From the NCBI GenBank assembly GCA_032622095.1, contig CP136067.1, forward strand, positions 97,704,707-97,768,706: 64,000 nt of DNA. Direction: 5' to 3'. The position numbers and the translations under genes were made by a program. The DNA comes from Siphonodentalium dalli. Taxonomy: Eukaryota; Mollusca; Scaphopoda; Gadilida; Siphonodentaliidae. Numbering within the stretch: the first letter of the stretch is position 1; each line of letters begins with the position of its first letter. Below are positions 10,685 through 19,645 of this stretch, piece by piece. The notes under the pieces were generated by a model. The model was not told where the DNA came from and did not search any database. It saw only the letters and a program-made list of their open reading frames with translations.

Positions 10685-11607
10685 TTAAGGTTTAACCAAA
10701 CAAGTCCAATATGGCCTCGAGGGATATGTTTATCAAATTTTAAAATTGGTAGAAAAGTATCAAAAATGTCACAAAATTCAAAGAAAACAACAATCAATAT
10801 ATCATATGTAGTTAACAACACTATACAGGAGCAGATTAAAAATATATATAGCTCATACTTGCCAACCACACTCTTGACTTTGTGCGCACATACAGACAAA
10901 ACAGTCAGCTAATTTCCATAAAAGAAAGTACATCAGGATTCAGGAGAAATCCATAAGGTACGCTTTGTTGAGAAATCCACATTTTATGGTAACAAAAAGT
11001 ATTTAATTGAAATTTTCCAAAGCCAGGGTATGTGTTGTGGCTCAACTTCACCAGAAAGCAAACAGCTGGATTTGACTGTGACTGTAATTGTGCAAGGTCA
11101 GATTCCCTCAGCAGCCAGCTTATATTTTAACATGGCCAGCCTGGTCTAAATCCCAATCAGGATTAAACAAGAGATTACTCAATGAATTCCCACCAGCAAA
11201 TTTACAATGGATACAGTTATTGCCAAATACTGCTGTGTGATATCTGGTTGTGTCATTTCAAAATTTTATCACTCGCTTCAAAAACATGAGAATTAAATCA
11301 TGTTTTGTGCTGTAATATATGGATTTCTCAACACATTATACTTGACAGAGAACTCGCCAACCAGGATTCAGTTTTGTTTGTGGACATTTATCAACAACAG
11401 ATCCTGTAAGTGTGCACAAAGTCAGATTTCAGTTCGGAAAGTATCACATATTTCCAATTTCTGTCACAAGTAAACTGTTATTTACTATATATAATATACG
11501 TATAGTTGTTTTTAGCTCGTGTGAAGGTTGTGCCATTTTTTCTATATTTAAACAATTACCCAAATTTGAACCAGAGTCCATATTGGAGTGCTTTGGTTAA
11601 GCCTTAA
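10685..11607. mobile_element. Fold-back/TIR element flanked by TTAA
   Basis: The sequence at 10685-10970 is a diverged reverse complement of 11250-11607. The outer ends are TTAAGGTTTAACCAAA and TTTGGTTAAGCCTTAA. Inner landmarks are 'gcacaaagtcag' versus 'gactttgtgcgcac', and 'gttgagaaatccac' versus 'atggatttctcaaca'. The arms are about 280-350 bp with a centre of about 280 bp and no protein motif. The open frame at 10666-10899 (minus) lies in the arm and is not treated as a gene. TTAA at both edges may be a target duplication, but the GG/CC ends are not typical piggyBac ends. Confidence 0.65.
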
Positions 11608-11989
11608 TCGTAAACTGCTAATTCACATGCAGAACACAATTGGTTGTCAATTTAAGTTATACGTCGATCAAATTAATGCTATGCTAGGCTGCTTTAATCT
11701 CTAAGACATGAGTTCACATATTACTCTAGCTGTGTAATGTTTACAAAGTGCTAAGTGTGATTTATATGCATATACATACAAGACATAAGAAGGAGAAGAA
11801 GCTGAAAAAGGAGAAGAGGATATATAGATAGATATGGCGGTAGTCTCTCTGTTTTCCATCGTCAGTCCTCGTTATCGTCATTGTTATATTCAGTTACATC
11901 AGTACACTTTTCAAGGATGTCTTATAGCAATACTAATAATAATGTTAATAACAGTGACAACTGCAACAACAGTGGCAATATATTGTGAA

Positions 11990-12880
11990 CATTTCAATAA
12001 CATTAATAAAATGTATTTTGTCTCTAAATTTGTATTTCTGTGTTTGAACGCTAATTTCAGAGTCAACGCGTCCAGACTTTGTCAGTAGCCCGTAAAACAT
12101 TACCCGCATGTGCCACAAGTTGGCGCACTTCATAGCAAAATGGTATTCATCACACAGTTCATTTTTGCACAAGCTACATAAATCTATTTTTCCTACTCGC
12201 TTACTCCATCTACTTGTTTCCACTTCCAATATGTGATTGAATGTACGTATTTTTTATCAAATTTACTTAGACTGAAGGGTAAATATAATAATGTAGTTTC
12301 CTAAGCGTATGGTTGACTTTAGTTCTTTGTAAAATTCCTCGTGATGAAGATTATATAGCTAACCACCACTGCTGAGTGAACTGGTCAATCAAAGTGTTGG
12401 ACATGTTTATTTTCTGACTGTCTAATAAGTGTGCCGGATTCGACCACGCCACGCCAAAACCAGCTGAGTGTATAATCGCTTAATGTAGAATTAATATGTC
12501 TAAAGAGTTTGCCGTCATGTTGCATAAGACGAAACAAGATATCATATAGTTTATGGGCCAGAACGGAAATTCTCCCGTCATATCAAGTCTCGACCAGTAG
12601 CTTGTTATTCTCTGGCTTTGCCATTATTTGTAATTCAGAGTGCTGGTGTTGGTTCTGGTGCTGGTGCTGGTTCATCAATATCTTGCAGAATGTTAAATGT
12701 AAGGTCTCAATTTGTTTCATATTTTCGAACCCCCATATTTCCCAGCCATATAACAAAATTGGAACTACAGTCGAGTCGAACAATTTAAGAGCTACCTCGA
12801 CTGATAAGTCCAGTTTCCTTACTTTACTAAGTAAGCCAAACATGGCTTTACAAGCGGTTTCTTTAATCATTTTGATTGCA
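11990..12880 (-). pseudogene. LINE relic, RT thumb to C-terminal knuckle
   Basis: Read on the minus strand, 12870-12583 gives 'LKLFDSTVVPILLYGWEIWG', the region after the RT palm in APE-type LINEs, then 'ETLHLTFCKILM'. Further on (12229-11990) comes 'EVETSRWSKR' and a C-x2-C-x8-H-x4-C knuckle 'CSLCKNELCDEYHFAMKC', then 'RDKIHFINVIEMFTI'. The middle (12230-12580) is riddled with stops and frame changes. The RT palm and endonuclease are absent, so this is a 5'-truncated, decayed copy of the same broad clade as the element at 5346-8965. A small 'ggtgct' microsatellite has expanded inside it at about 12645-12675. Confidence 0.75.
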
Positions 12881-12889
12881 TTATGATAT

Positions 12890-13487
12890 CGCCAAGTTTA
12901 CAATAGTGTTACCCCCGAATAAGTGCTGGCGCCATCGTTTTGCTGATAGATGTTGTGATTGGCTGTCACTGACATAATGCTTGCTGTTGGTAATGGTTGA
13001 ACTACCCATATTCTTCAGACTATGTACATTGAAGCTGGTACGAGTCTGGTTTAATCAACAACAAGCATAATTTAAAATTATACCTCATTGCTTGCCGCTT
13101 TCTGGATACGATATGGGGCAATACAACTGAACCGTCTTGTGAATATGATCTTTAAAACAGGTGTGGTTGGTGATCGCAAATATCGATTAGTTGCCCACAG
13201 TAATAGTGACTGTCGCTAAATCACGAGTCTTCTCAAAGACGCCTCTGTATGGATGTGCCAAACATTTTGGAATCGGTATTATATTAGAAAGTGCTTCGGA
13301 ATTCTCGTTGTCATAATTACTCATTCTTGATTAGGATGAAATGTAGTTTTATATACATGGGGAGTATTGAATATGATATAGTCAATGAGACCGTTCCTCG
13401 AATCACCTCGTTATTCATAATGCTGAAAATGCAGTCAATGCTGAAATAGATCTAGAGCATAGATTAGTATTGAAATATGCGGTGGTA
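12890..13487. other. No gene recognised
   Basis: No open frame with a motif, no tandem array and no clear inverted repeat was found here. Confidence 0.4.
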
Positions 13488-13610
13488 TAATATATACAAT
13501 AGTTAACTGTTATGAATAGCGCGCGTGTGGGTTTTTTCTCGTCTAGTAAGATGTGGAGGATTATAGAAAAACCGTACACAACTCCGAACAGTTAACTATT
13601 GTGTTTATTA
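13488..13610. mobile_element. MITE-like hairpin, 'caatagttaactg' family, copy 1
   Basis: The ends 'atacaatagttaactgtt' and 'aacagttaactattgtgttt' are inverted. The interior 'gggttttttctcgt' pairs loosely with 'agaaaaaccgt', around 'agatgtggaggattat'. Same family as 16048-16220 and 17300-17460. Confidence 0.6.
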
Positions 13611-14325
13611 CACCCTCCGGGTGGATATAGCCTCGCTGTTCTGCGAGATGGTAGGAGCTATGGGGATATCTCGCGGAAGAAAACGTTTCGGGTTTCACAC
13701 GATGCGAGTTATTTTAAAAAATTGTAGTAGAACGAAGAGCAATTCCCACAATAGAACATAAAAGGTGACATCCAATGTTTTTCTGTGAACATTTTTGAAG
13801 ATAAGTAATATAATCAATACATCAGGTATCATTTGCAGTAGTTGTAATTTAATTTCGGTAATTATTCAACAAACTGTTTTACACGAAATAATACGACAAA
13901 TCAAAATGGAGGAAGACCGTAAACAGGTAACGGAAACAACTTCGATAAGAAAGAGTTATTCAACAATATTTTACTTTACATATCTTCTACTAGATACATA
14001 TTATTCCGATTCAATTTACTGAAGCTTATGCGGAGGTACAGGTAGCTCGAGTAATTCCGTGCAGTAGCGTTCTTTATTTAACACTTGTGCCGTGTGACGC
14101 ACACACCGGTCGAGGCGTGTACAGTGATCAGCCATTACTGTCCGCGCCAGATCGGACAGCGTACTGGGGTGGGGGGGGGGGGTCTGCACCACAACATCAT
14201 ACATGAACATAATGGGGTGGGGGAGTCCCCATTTGGCATTCGAATCTTTATTAAATTATCTCGAATGAGACTTTTCAGCCTGCCAAACCTGACAGCCTGA
14301 CTGACCGAGTTCTGAATACCAGGTT
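13611..14325. other. No gene recognised; G-run
   Basis: Contains an AT-rich stretch and a pure G run near 14165-14180. A 75-codon open frame (13795-14022) has no recognisable motif. Confidence 0.4.
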
Positions 14326-14329
14326 TCAG

Positions 14330-14399
14330 GTCTGACCAGGTTTCGATCCCCGGTCCGCTAGCACGAGAGACCAGTACGCTACCTCTCGGCAACGACTGC
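14330..14399 (-). tRNA. tRNA-like sequence, probably pseudo-tRNA or SINE head
   Basis: On the minus strand a box-A-like 'tagcgtactgg' is followed about 35 nt later by a box-B-like 'ggatcgaaacc' (consensus GGTTCGANTCC). A T-arm of five pairs (CCGGG with CCTGG, one wobble) and a D-arm GAGA/TCTC can be drawn. The acceptor stem is not convincing and there is no CCA logic. The likeliest reading is a tRNA-derived SINE head or a pseudo-tRNA, not a functional tRNA. Confidence 0.35.
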
Positions 14400-14639
14400 C
14401 GTGAAGGTGCACTGTATTTTTTGAACTGTTTTATGTTCTTATATTCGTTACTTGTGATATTTGTTATGAATACAATTTATACAAAAAAATATACAGGAGA
14501 TATGGAGTAACTATATTAATAACGTACTCGCTATATTGCCGTACGGTTATATTTTTACAGGATGTATGTATTCGCGGATGTATCTTCGCGAATGTCTCAT
14601 TGTTGCATTATGTAACTTTTATGAGCGTGTTAATTGCTT

Positions 14640-14935
14640 TCGATATTTAGGTGTGAATAATGGCTGGGACACTCTTGAAGATTTTATTTAGGGAACATAA
14701 TGCATAGTATAACAGCAAACATTGCTGATGAAGTATGTCTCAGTCAGTTGGATAGTAGACTAAATGTCTTATTGCGAAGTATCTGGGGCGTATTTCATCC
14801 GATTAGTAGATTTAATTAACTGCATTGAGAGGCTTTCTTGTGTGATGAATGAGAAATCTTCAGTGATAAGCCGTAGCTGTTGTTGTAATAATTGGAAGGG
14901 TTAGTTATTTTAGCGAAATTCTGAAGTGGTGCATT
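14640..14935 (+). repeat. Dispersed repeat, copy 1 of 2
   Basis: This stretch is collinear with 63655-63935. Shared blocks include 'cactcttgaagattttat', 'gcgaagtat', 'gaggctttcttgtgtg' and 'tgaatgagaaa', ending near 'cattcatgaa'. Both copies are in the same orientation. No coding potential or terminal structure was recognised. Confidence 0.7.
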
Positions 14936-14951
14936 CATGAATATAAACTTA

Positions 14952-15163
14952 TTTATTAGCTCATTCCATAGCTTTCGGCCATAGGCCTTCGTCACTGGAA
15001 AACGATTAACACGGTAATCTTTACTGTGTTAATCGTTTTCCACTGACGAAGGCCTATGGCCGAACGCTATGGAATTAGCTAATAAATCATGACTTTACTG
15101 TGTTAACCGTTTTCCACTGACGAAGGCCTATGTCCGAAAGTTATGGAATGAGCTAATAAATCA
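14952..15163. mobile_element. MITE hairpin with duplicated right arm
   Basis: The left arm 14952-15012 ('tttattagctcattccatag' inward to 'gattaacac') is the reverse complement of 15026-15086, with a 13-nt centre. A second right arm follows at about 15100-15160, offset by 74 bp. The body contains 'cgaaggcctatggccgaa'. The extra arm is probably a local tandem duplication. Confidence 0.8.
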
Positions 15164-15400
15164 TTTTATATCAATGACAATTGGTCCCTTTATCTGGACT
15201 TTATACATATACATTCATAAATATATTTTATATTGTATAATTATATGCCTATATAATAATAAGATCTTGATGACGTTACTATTTCTAACTATGGTTTTCT
15301 TGTTATATGTTATATACCAGTTTGTTACACAAAACACATTGAAACACACGGCTAGACCTAACACATTCTTAAATCTACAACATCACCAGCCATTTCTGTT

Positions 15401-15567
15401 ATATAAGGATTAACTGTCATGTGGACTGTTTTTATGGAGATGTAACCGTGAGGTAAGTGGACATAACTTGTATGTAAAACCCGAAGGGTTTTACATACAA
15501 GTTATGTCCACTTACCTCACGGTTACATCTCCATAAAAACAGTCCACATGACAGTTAATCCTTATAT
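15401..15567. repeat. Perfect 82-bp palindrome with 3-nt loop
   Basis: The arms 15401-15482 and 15486-15567 are identical reverse complements around the loop 'gaa'. I checked them base by base and found no mismatch. The arms start 'atataaggattaactgtc' and end 'tatgtaaaaccc'. No protein is encoded. Absence of divergence implies a recent inverted duplication or ongoing arm correction. Confidence 0.92.
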
Positions 15568-16047
15568 TTATATACATTTAGCGAAAAAGGCACTTTTGTA
15601 AATGTATTTAAATCGAAAAGTGTATCGGGACAAAAACAGCCCAAACTACCCAATAGCACCCTTGGCAAAAGTTAATAGGAACAATTTCTCTTCATATTGA
15701 AACCCGATGATGTATTAAGTCAATCCTGCGCGAGTCCAAATGCGCCCAAAACATTACGCGTTCGTCTTTCCAAACCCAATGACGTATCGATGGTGTTATG
15801 AGGCGTTGCGCATTCACCGAGAAATAACTGCAACTAGCCACGTGGACGCCGACCAATCAGAATGCTGGATTTAGTGATGACAGCACTTAGTATGTAAATA
15901 TATTAAATTAACGCGCAATGACGCAAACATATGACGTCACGTCGCAGTGCTGATGGTAGGATAACATATTGGGAGTGAAATAACAGTTTCGTTCTTCTGG
16001 GAGTGGGATAAGATTTATATTTTGACGTAAACATTTGATGAAAATAA
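15568..16047. other. Repeat-rich spacer
   Basis: Contains 'gggagtgaaataac' and 'ctgggagtgggataag', which recur in modified form at 16980-17150. CGTCA/TGACG motifs are frequent. No gene was recognised. Confidence 0.4.
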
Positions 16048-16220
16048 AATAAATAGACAATAGTTAACTGTCATCAGCGACGAATGAAGTTTCTCCTCGA
16101 GTGAGATGCGCAGGATTATTTTTCACGAGGCGTTAGCCGAGTGAAAAATAATCCTCGCATCTCACGAGAGGAGAAACTTCGTTCGTCGCTGATGACAGTT
16201 AACTAGTGTGTTTATTATAT
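16048..16220. mobile_element. MITE-like hairpin, 'caatagttaactg' family, copy 2
   Basis: The outer ends 'aataaatagacaatagttaact' type and 'agttaactagtgtgtttatt' type are inverted. Inside, 'gaagtttctcctcg' and 'ggattatttttcac' on the left pair with 'gtgaaaaataatcc' and 'gaggagaaacttc' on the right. The structure is a near-complete hairpin of about 70-bp arms with a very short loop around 16131. No coding capacity. Confidence 0.75.
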
Positions 16221-16454
16221 TTTCCACAACAGTTTGTCACGACACAACTCTAATAAAATGCATTGAGAAGATGTTCCGATTCTGAATATTGACCTAAATG
16301 TTTCCGTTAAATTACGCGCAATGATAAGATAATAACCCAAATAAGGTAAATCGATTACGTCACTCATTCATGATTTTTTTACTATAGCCGCGCGCGCCAT
16401 AGTATTTTACCCCGTATAAGGAACGTGACGTCATTTCATTGACTGATTCTCCTA

Positions 16455-16928
16455 TTGCCACCAATTTCAAAGAGGATTTTTCGGAGGAATTTTTCAAACA
16501 AACAACAAACTTTATTGATTAAATTAGTAACTGTTTGGAATGTCATTGTGTGGATAAGCCTTCCTAGTTCTATGAGATATCACTGCTCACTTTCATTTGG
16601 AATATGCACTCGAATATCAGTGGAATTTGAAGTGGAACTGCTTGAAGATACTGAAGTGGATTTCAACACTGTTTTCATTTTCTTGGTGCGAATGCACTTG
16701 TGGGAACAATTGTTTATCACGATTTCGATCTTTGGATTCCGAAGTGTATATAGCGTAACCAAAAATGTTTCCCAGTTGGTGTTGATCCTGCAAATTCACT
16801 GAGCTGGAATTTGATGTCGATAACACATTGGTGGTCTGTGTTTTTGGTGATGTATTTTGTGTTATCTGACTATGCACTGGATCTGAGACAATTATTTTGG
16901 TGTAAGGGGAGTAACCCAAAACGTGCAC
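16455..16928. other. Overlapping open frames without recognised product
   Basis: A 115-codon plus frame (16455-16802) and a 103-codon minus frame (16928-16617) overlap. Neither shows a domain, signal or codon-level clue that I recognise. An exon fragment cannot be excluded, but chance is the simpler reading. Confidence 0.2.
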
Positions 16929-16977
16929 TTCGAACTACGTAATTCGGAACGTGCGAGGTTGGGATAAATAGTCCGTC

Positions 16978-17152
16978 ATCGCTGGGAGTAGGATAAACCT
17001 CTGGGAGTAGGATAACATGGTGGCACTTCCGGGAGTGGGGATACGATTATTATTTTGGCAGAAAAAGTTACTGAAAATGTAATAAATATGTTTATTTTTA
17101 TAAACTGTTTATGTTATCCTACTCTCAAGATGTTATCCTACTCTCAGCAGTG
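16978..17152. repeat. 'gggagtaggata' direct and inverted repeats
   Basis: 'ctgggagtaggata' occurs twice near 16980-17012 and 'ccgggagtggggata' near 17028. The inverted form 'ttatcctactctca' occurs twice at about 17112-17148. The arrangement is inverted about an AT-rich centre. Related direct copies lie at 15967-16010. Confidence 0.6.
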
Positions 17153-17299
17153 CGTCTTGGCGTAATTTTTTGCGTCATTTTGGTATCCTTGTGCGCTGTT
17201 AGAACAGCAATTGCTGGTAATGTAGCTTCAAGGACGCATTGAGTCTAAACGTGTGTCTAATTGCGGTCTGGGTCGCAACAAACTGATATAGACAATATA

Positions 17300-17460
17300 T
17301 TAAACACATCAGTCAACTGTTCTGAGTAGCGTACGGGTTTTCTCCTTTCGTGAGATGCGAGGATTTTTTCACTCTGCTAGCGCCACGTAAACATAATCCT
17401 CCCCATCTCACTCGAGGAGAAAACCCGTACTCTACTCAGAACAGTTAACTGTGTATATAT
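17300..17460. mobile_element. MITE-like hairpin, 'caatagttaactg' family, copy 3
   Basis: The left arm ('cagtcaactgttctgagtag' then 'cgggttttctcc' then 'gagatgcgagga') pairs with the right arm ('tcctccccatctc' then 'ggagaaaacccg' then 'cagaacagttaactg'). The right arm is the first unit of the 51-bp array that follows. Confidence 0.75.
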
Positions 17461-17933
17461 AACCCTACAACGAAACCGTACTCTACTCAGAACAGTTAAC
17501 TGTGTATATATAACCCTACAACGAAACCGTACTCTACTCAGAACAGTTAACTGTGTATATATAACCCTACAACGAAACCGTACTCTACTCAGAACAGTTA
17601 ACTGTGTATATATAACCCTACAACGAAACCGTACTCTACTCAGAACAGTTAACTGTGTATATATAACCCTACAACGAAACCGTACTCTACTCAGAACAGT
17701 TAACTGTGTATATATAACCCTACAACGAAACCGTACTCTACTCAAAACAGTTAACTGTGTATATATAACCCTACAACGAAACCGTACTCTACTCAGAACA
17801 GTTAACTGTGTATATATAACCCTACAACGAAACCGTACTCTACTCAGAACAGTTAACTGTGTATATATAACCCTACAACGAAACCGTACTCTACTCAGAA
17901 CAGTTAACTGTGTATATATATAACCCTACAACG
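17422..17933. repeat. 51-bp tandem satellite, 10 copies
   Basis: The unit begins 'aaaccgtactctactcagaa' and ends 'accctacaacg'. Copies start at 17422, 17473 and every 51 bp to 17881. They are nearly identical: copy 7 has 'ctcaaaac' for 'ctcagaac', and the last has one extra 'ta'. The first unit is the right arm of the MITE-like hairpin at 17300-17460, so the array probably grew from it. Because 51 is a multiple of three, a minus-strand frame stays open for 122 codons as a 17-residue repeat; I do not regard it as a gene. Confidence 0.93.
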
Positions 17934-17964
17934 ATGCTCTTTGACAGAGAGGATAGTAGTTGGA

Positions 17965-17970
17965 TTTATT
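17965..17970 (-). terminator. Candidate poly(A) signal for the receptor gene
   Basis: AATAAA on the minus strand, about 380 nt beyond the receptor stop codon. It would give a plausible 3' UTR covering the otherwise gene-less 17971-18348. A second AATAAA overlaps the stop codon itself at 18348-18353. Which is used cannot be told from sequence. Confidence 0.35.
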
Positions 17971-18348
17971 TCATCGCATGATAACACAAGAAAACGTGTT
18001 AAAACTTCCTCTTATGATAGTCGATGTATTGCCAAACAAACCTCCCATTAACGGGTATAATTAATATTCCTGGTAAGGAACACGTATCACTGTTAGTTCG
18101 CTTGTGTGGATTCTTCTGAACAGCAAGTAGGACTGCGGCAAAAGTATCTTTGACTCGTCCCTTACTAAATACTCATTGACGAGTGGTTCCATTAGGAACT
18201 GTTTAATTGGCTGTTGGTTGAACTTATTATATAAGCATTTGTCGCCAATGAATATGAATCCTTCTGAATTTGTATTAGCCAATCGTGTATGTGTCGTATG
18301 TTAACAAAGACAATGTATACTTTTATAGCTAAATGGAAGGGCTAAACT

Positions 18349-19551
18349 TTATTGTCTCTCGCTGAATTTCCGCCGTGGCTGATCGGTAACATAAGAGCGT
18401 CTGTACGATGACCCACGCCTCCTGTATTTATTCTTCGAGCAGCAGACCAATGCTAAGAACTGTGTTCTCAATTTCTTTCCAGCGAGGAAATAGAAGAAGA
18501 AATTGACGGCGTGATTGCAATTGGAGAGCGTCATGACAACCTCTTCGAACAGTTTGAGCTGAGCATCATGGTGGGATTCAGGCATCTTATTACTGCGTTT
18601 ATCACTTGCGAAGTACATCCATACATAGAATATCCCATTGGGCAGGATTAACAGGACAAATGAGATCGATACTCCCAGTAGCATGATTGTTATTTCTCGC
18701 TGTTGTCTCTCTTTTTCTTTTTCTTTGGGACACTCGGCGTCCGCTGACAGTAACTTTTGTTTGCTATGTCCCCTGATCAGTTTGTAGATAATCATACCAT
18801 TGAAGAAGGTTATAATGACGGATGTTGCTATGGCGTAGAATATGGCGTCAAGCCATGCCCATGGCCCATTGTAGAATTCAAATGCTTCTTCAATTAACAT
18901 ACATTGTAATCCAAACTTCGGATGCCCTGTATCAATCATCACTACTCCCCACCAAAAGAACCCGGTGAGAGCACAGCAACATATAAACAAGGACCCTATT
19001 ATACTAATAGCGTTCTTCCTCGTGCAGACAAGACTGACGTTCAAGGGAAACCATACTGCGATAAATCTCTCCGCTGTCATAGCAACAAGAACCCAATTCG
19101 CGAAAATCTCCGTTGTATCAACCATCACCCATAGAAACTTGCACGAGAAGTTATTCAAAAGTACGTCGTAGTACCTGAACTTATTATATAGTAGTTTAGA
19201 CAGCAAAGCCACTGTGTCTGCCACAGCAAGACACATGACGTAGGGAGACGACGACGCCCGTGGTTTCATTGTTGCTATGGTGATAAGAGAGATAAGGTTA
19301 CCAGGAATGCCTATCGCCGACAGTATATATGGCGACTTGTCGTACAGATGGAAACCCACCACGAACTCCCAGTACTGCTCTACTGAACCGTAGCCCAGCG
19401 GCCAGTGTTTTTCTGCCAATGTTTCGCTCGTTACGTTTTGTGTTTCGTTGTAGTTGAAGCTTGTCTCTAACATCGGTACATTCGTAGAATTCATATTTGG
19501 AGATTTCGCCCTGCTTTCAACTGAAATGAAAAATATCCATACAAATAACAT
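18349..19551 (-). CDS. Class A (rhodopsin-like) GPCR, peptide-receptor-like orphan
   Basis: A 400-residue seven-helix receptor of the plasma membrane, expected to couple a ligand (probably a neuropeptide) to G proteins. The N terminus has N-glycosylation sequons at N21, N35 and N39. TM1 is about 74-96 with 'GIPGNL' (N85). TM2 has 'LAVADT' (D112). TM3 follows C137, with 'ERF' (161-163) in place of DRY. C217 in loop 2 is the likely disulfide partner. TM4 (about 181-202) lacks the usual mid-helix Trp. TM5 is about 231-256, TM6 about 286-314 with 'LILPNGIFY', and TM7 has 'NFFFY' (350-354) for NPxxY. C370-C371 may be palmitoylated. On the minus strand 'tttttcatttcag' lies at about 19533-19521, so the coding exon may begin at 19520 with M20 (19494) as the real start. 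The single-exon body resembles invertebrate orphan or FMRFamide-receptor-like expansions; the ligand is unknown. Confidence 0.88.
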   Translation of the reverse strand: MLFVWIFFISVESRAKSPNMNSTNVPMLETSFNYNETQNVTSETLAEKHWPLGYGSVEQYWEFVVGFHLYDKSPYILSAIGIPGNLISLITIATMKPRASSSPYVMCLAVADTVALLSKLLYNKFRYYDVLLNNFSCKFLWVMVDTTEIFANWVLVAMTAERFIAVWFPLNVSLVCTRKNAISIIGSLFICCCALTGFFWWGVVMIDTGHPKFGLQCMLIEEAFEFYNGPWAWLDAIFYAIATSVIITFFNGMIIYKLIRGHSKQKLLSADAECPKEKEKERQQREITIMLLGVSISFVLLILPNGIFYVWMYFASDKRSNKMPESHHDAQLKLFEEVVMTLSNCNHAVNFFFYFLAGKKLRTQFLALVCCSKNKYRRRGSSYRRSYVTDQPRRKFSERQ

Positions 19552-19645
19552 GCGTCATTCAGAAATATAATCGGAAGTTTTTTAATGATGTTAGTGTGCA
19601 AAACCATGTTACATATCGTGTTATTTATAACACAATGGTTCGCGG

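Noticed and set aside
17377-17745. 122-codon minus frame with a perfect 17-residue repeat
   Set aside because: A direct consequence of a 51-bp satellite with no stop in that frame. No start context, and the sequence is derived from a MITE arm.
17422-17933. CRISPR-like array
   Set aside because: The 51-bp units are contiguous and identical with no variable spacers, and the DNA is eukaryotic.
18061-18282. 73-codon minus frame downstream of the receptor
   Set aside because: Lies in the expected receptor 3' UTR, before the candidate AATAAA, with no motif.
18922-19171. Plus-strand frames opposite the receptor
   Set aside because: Shadows of the receptor coding strand.
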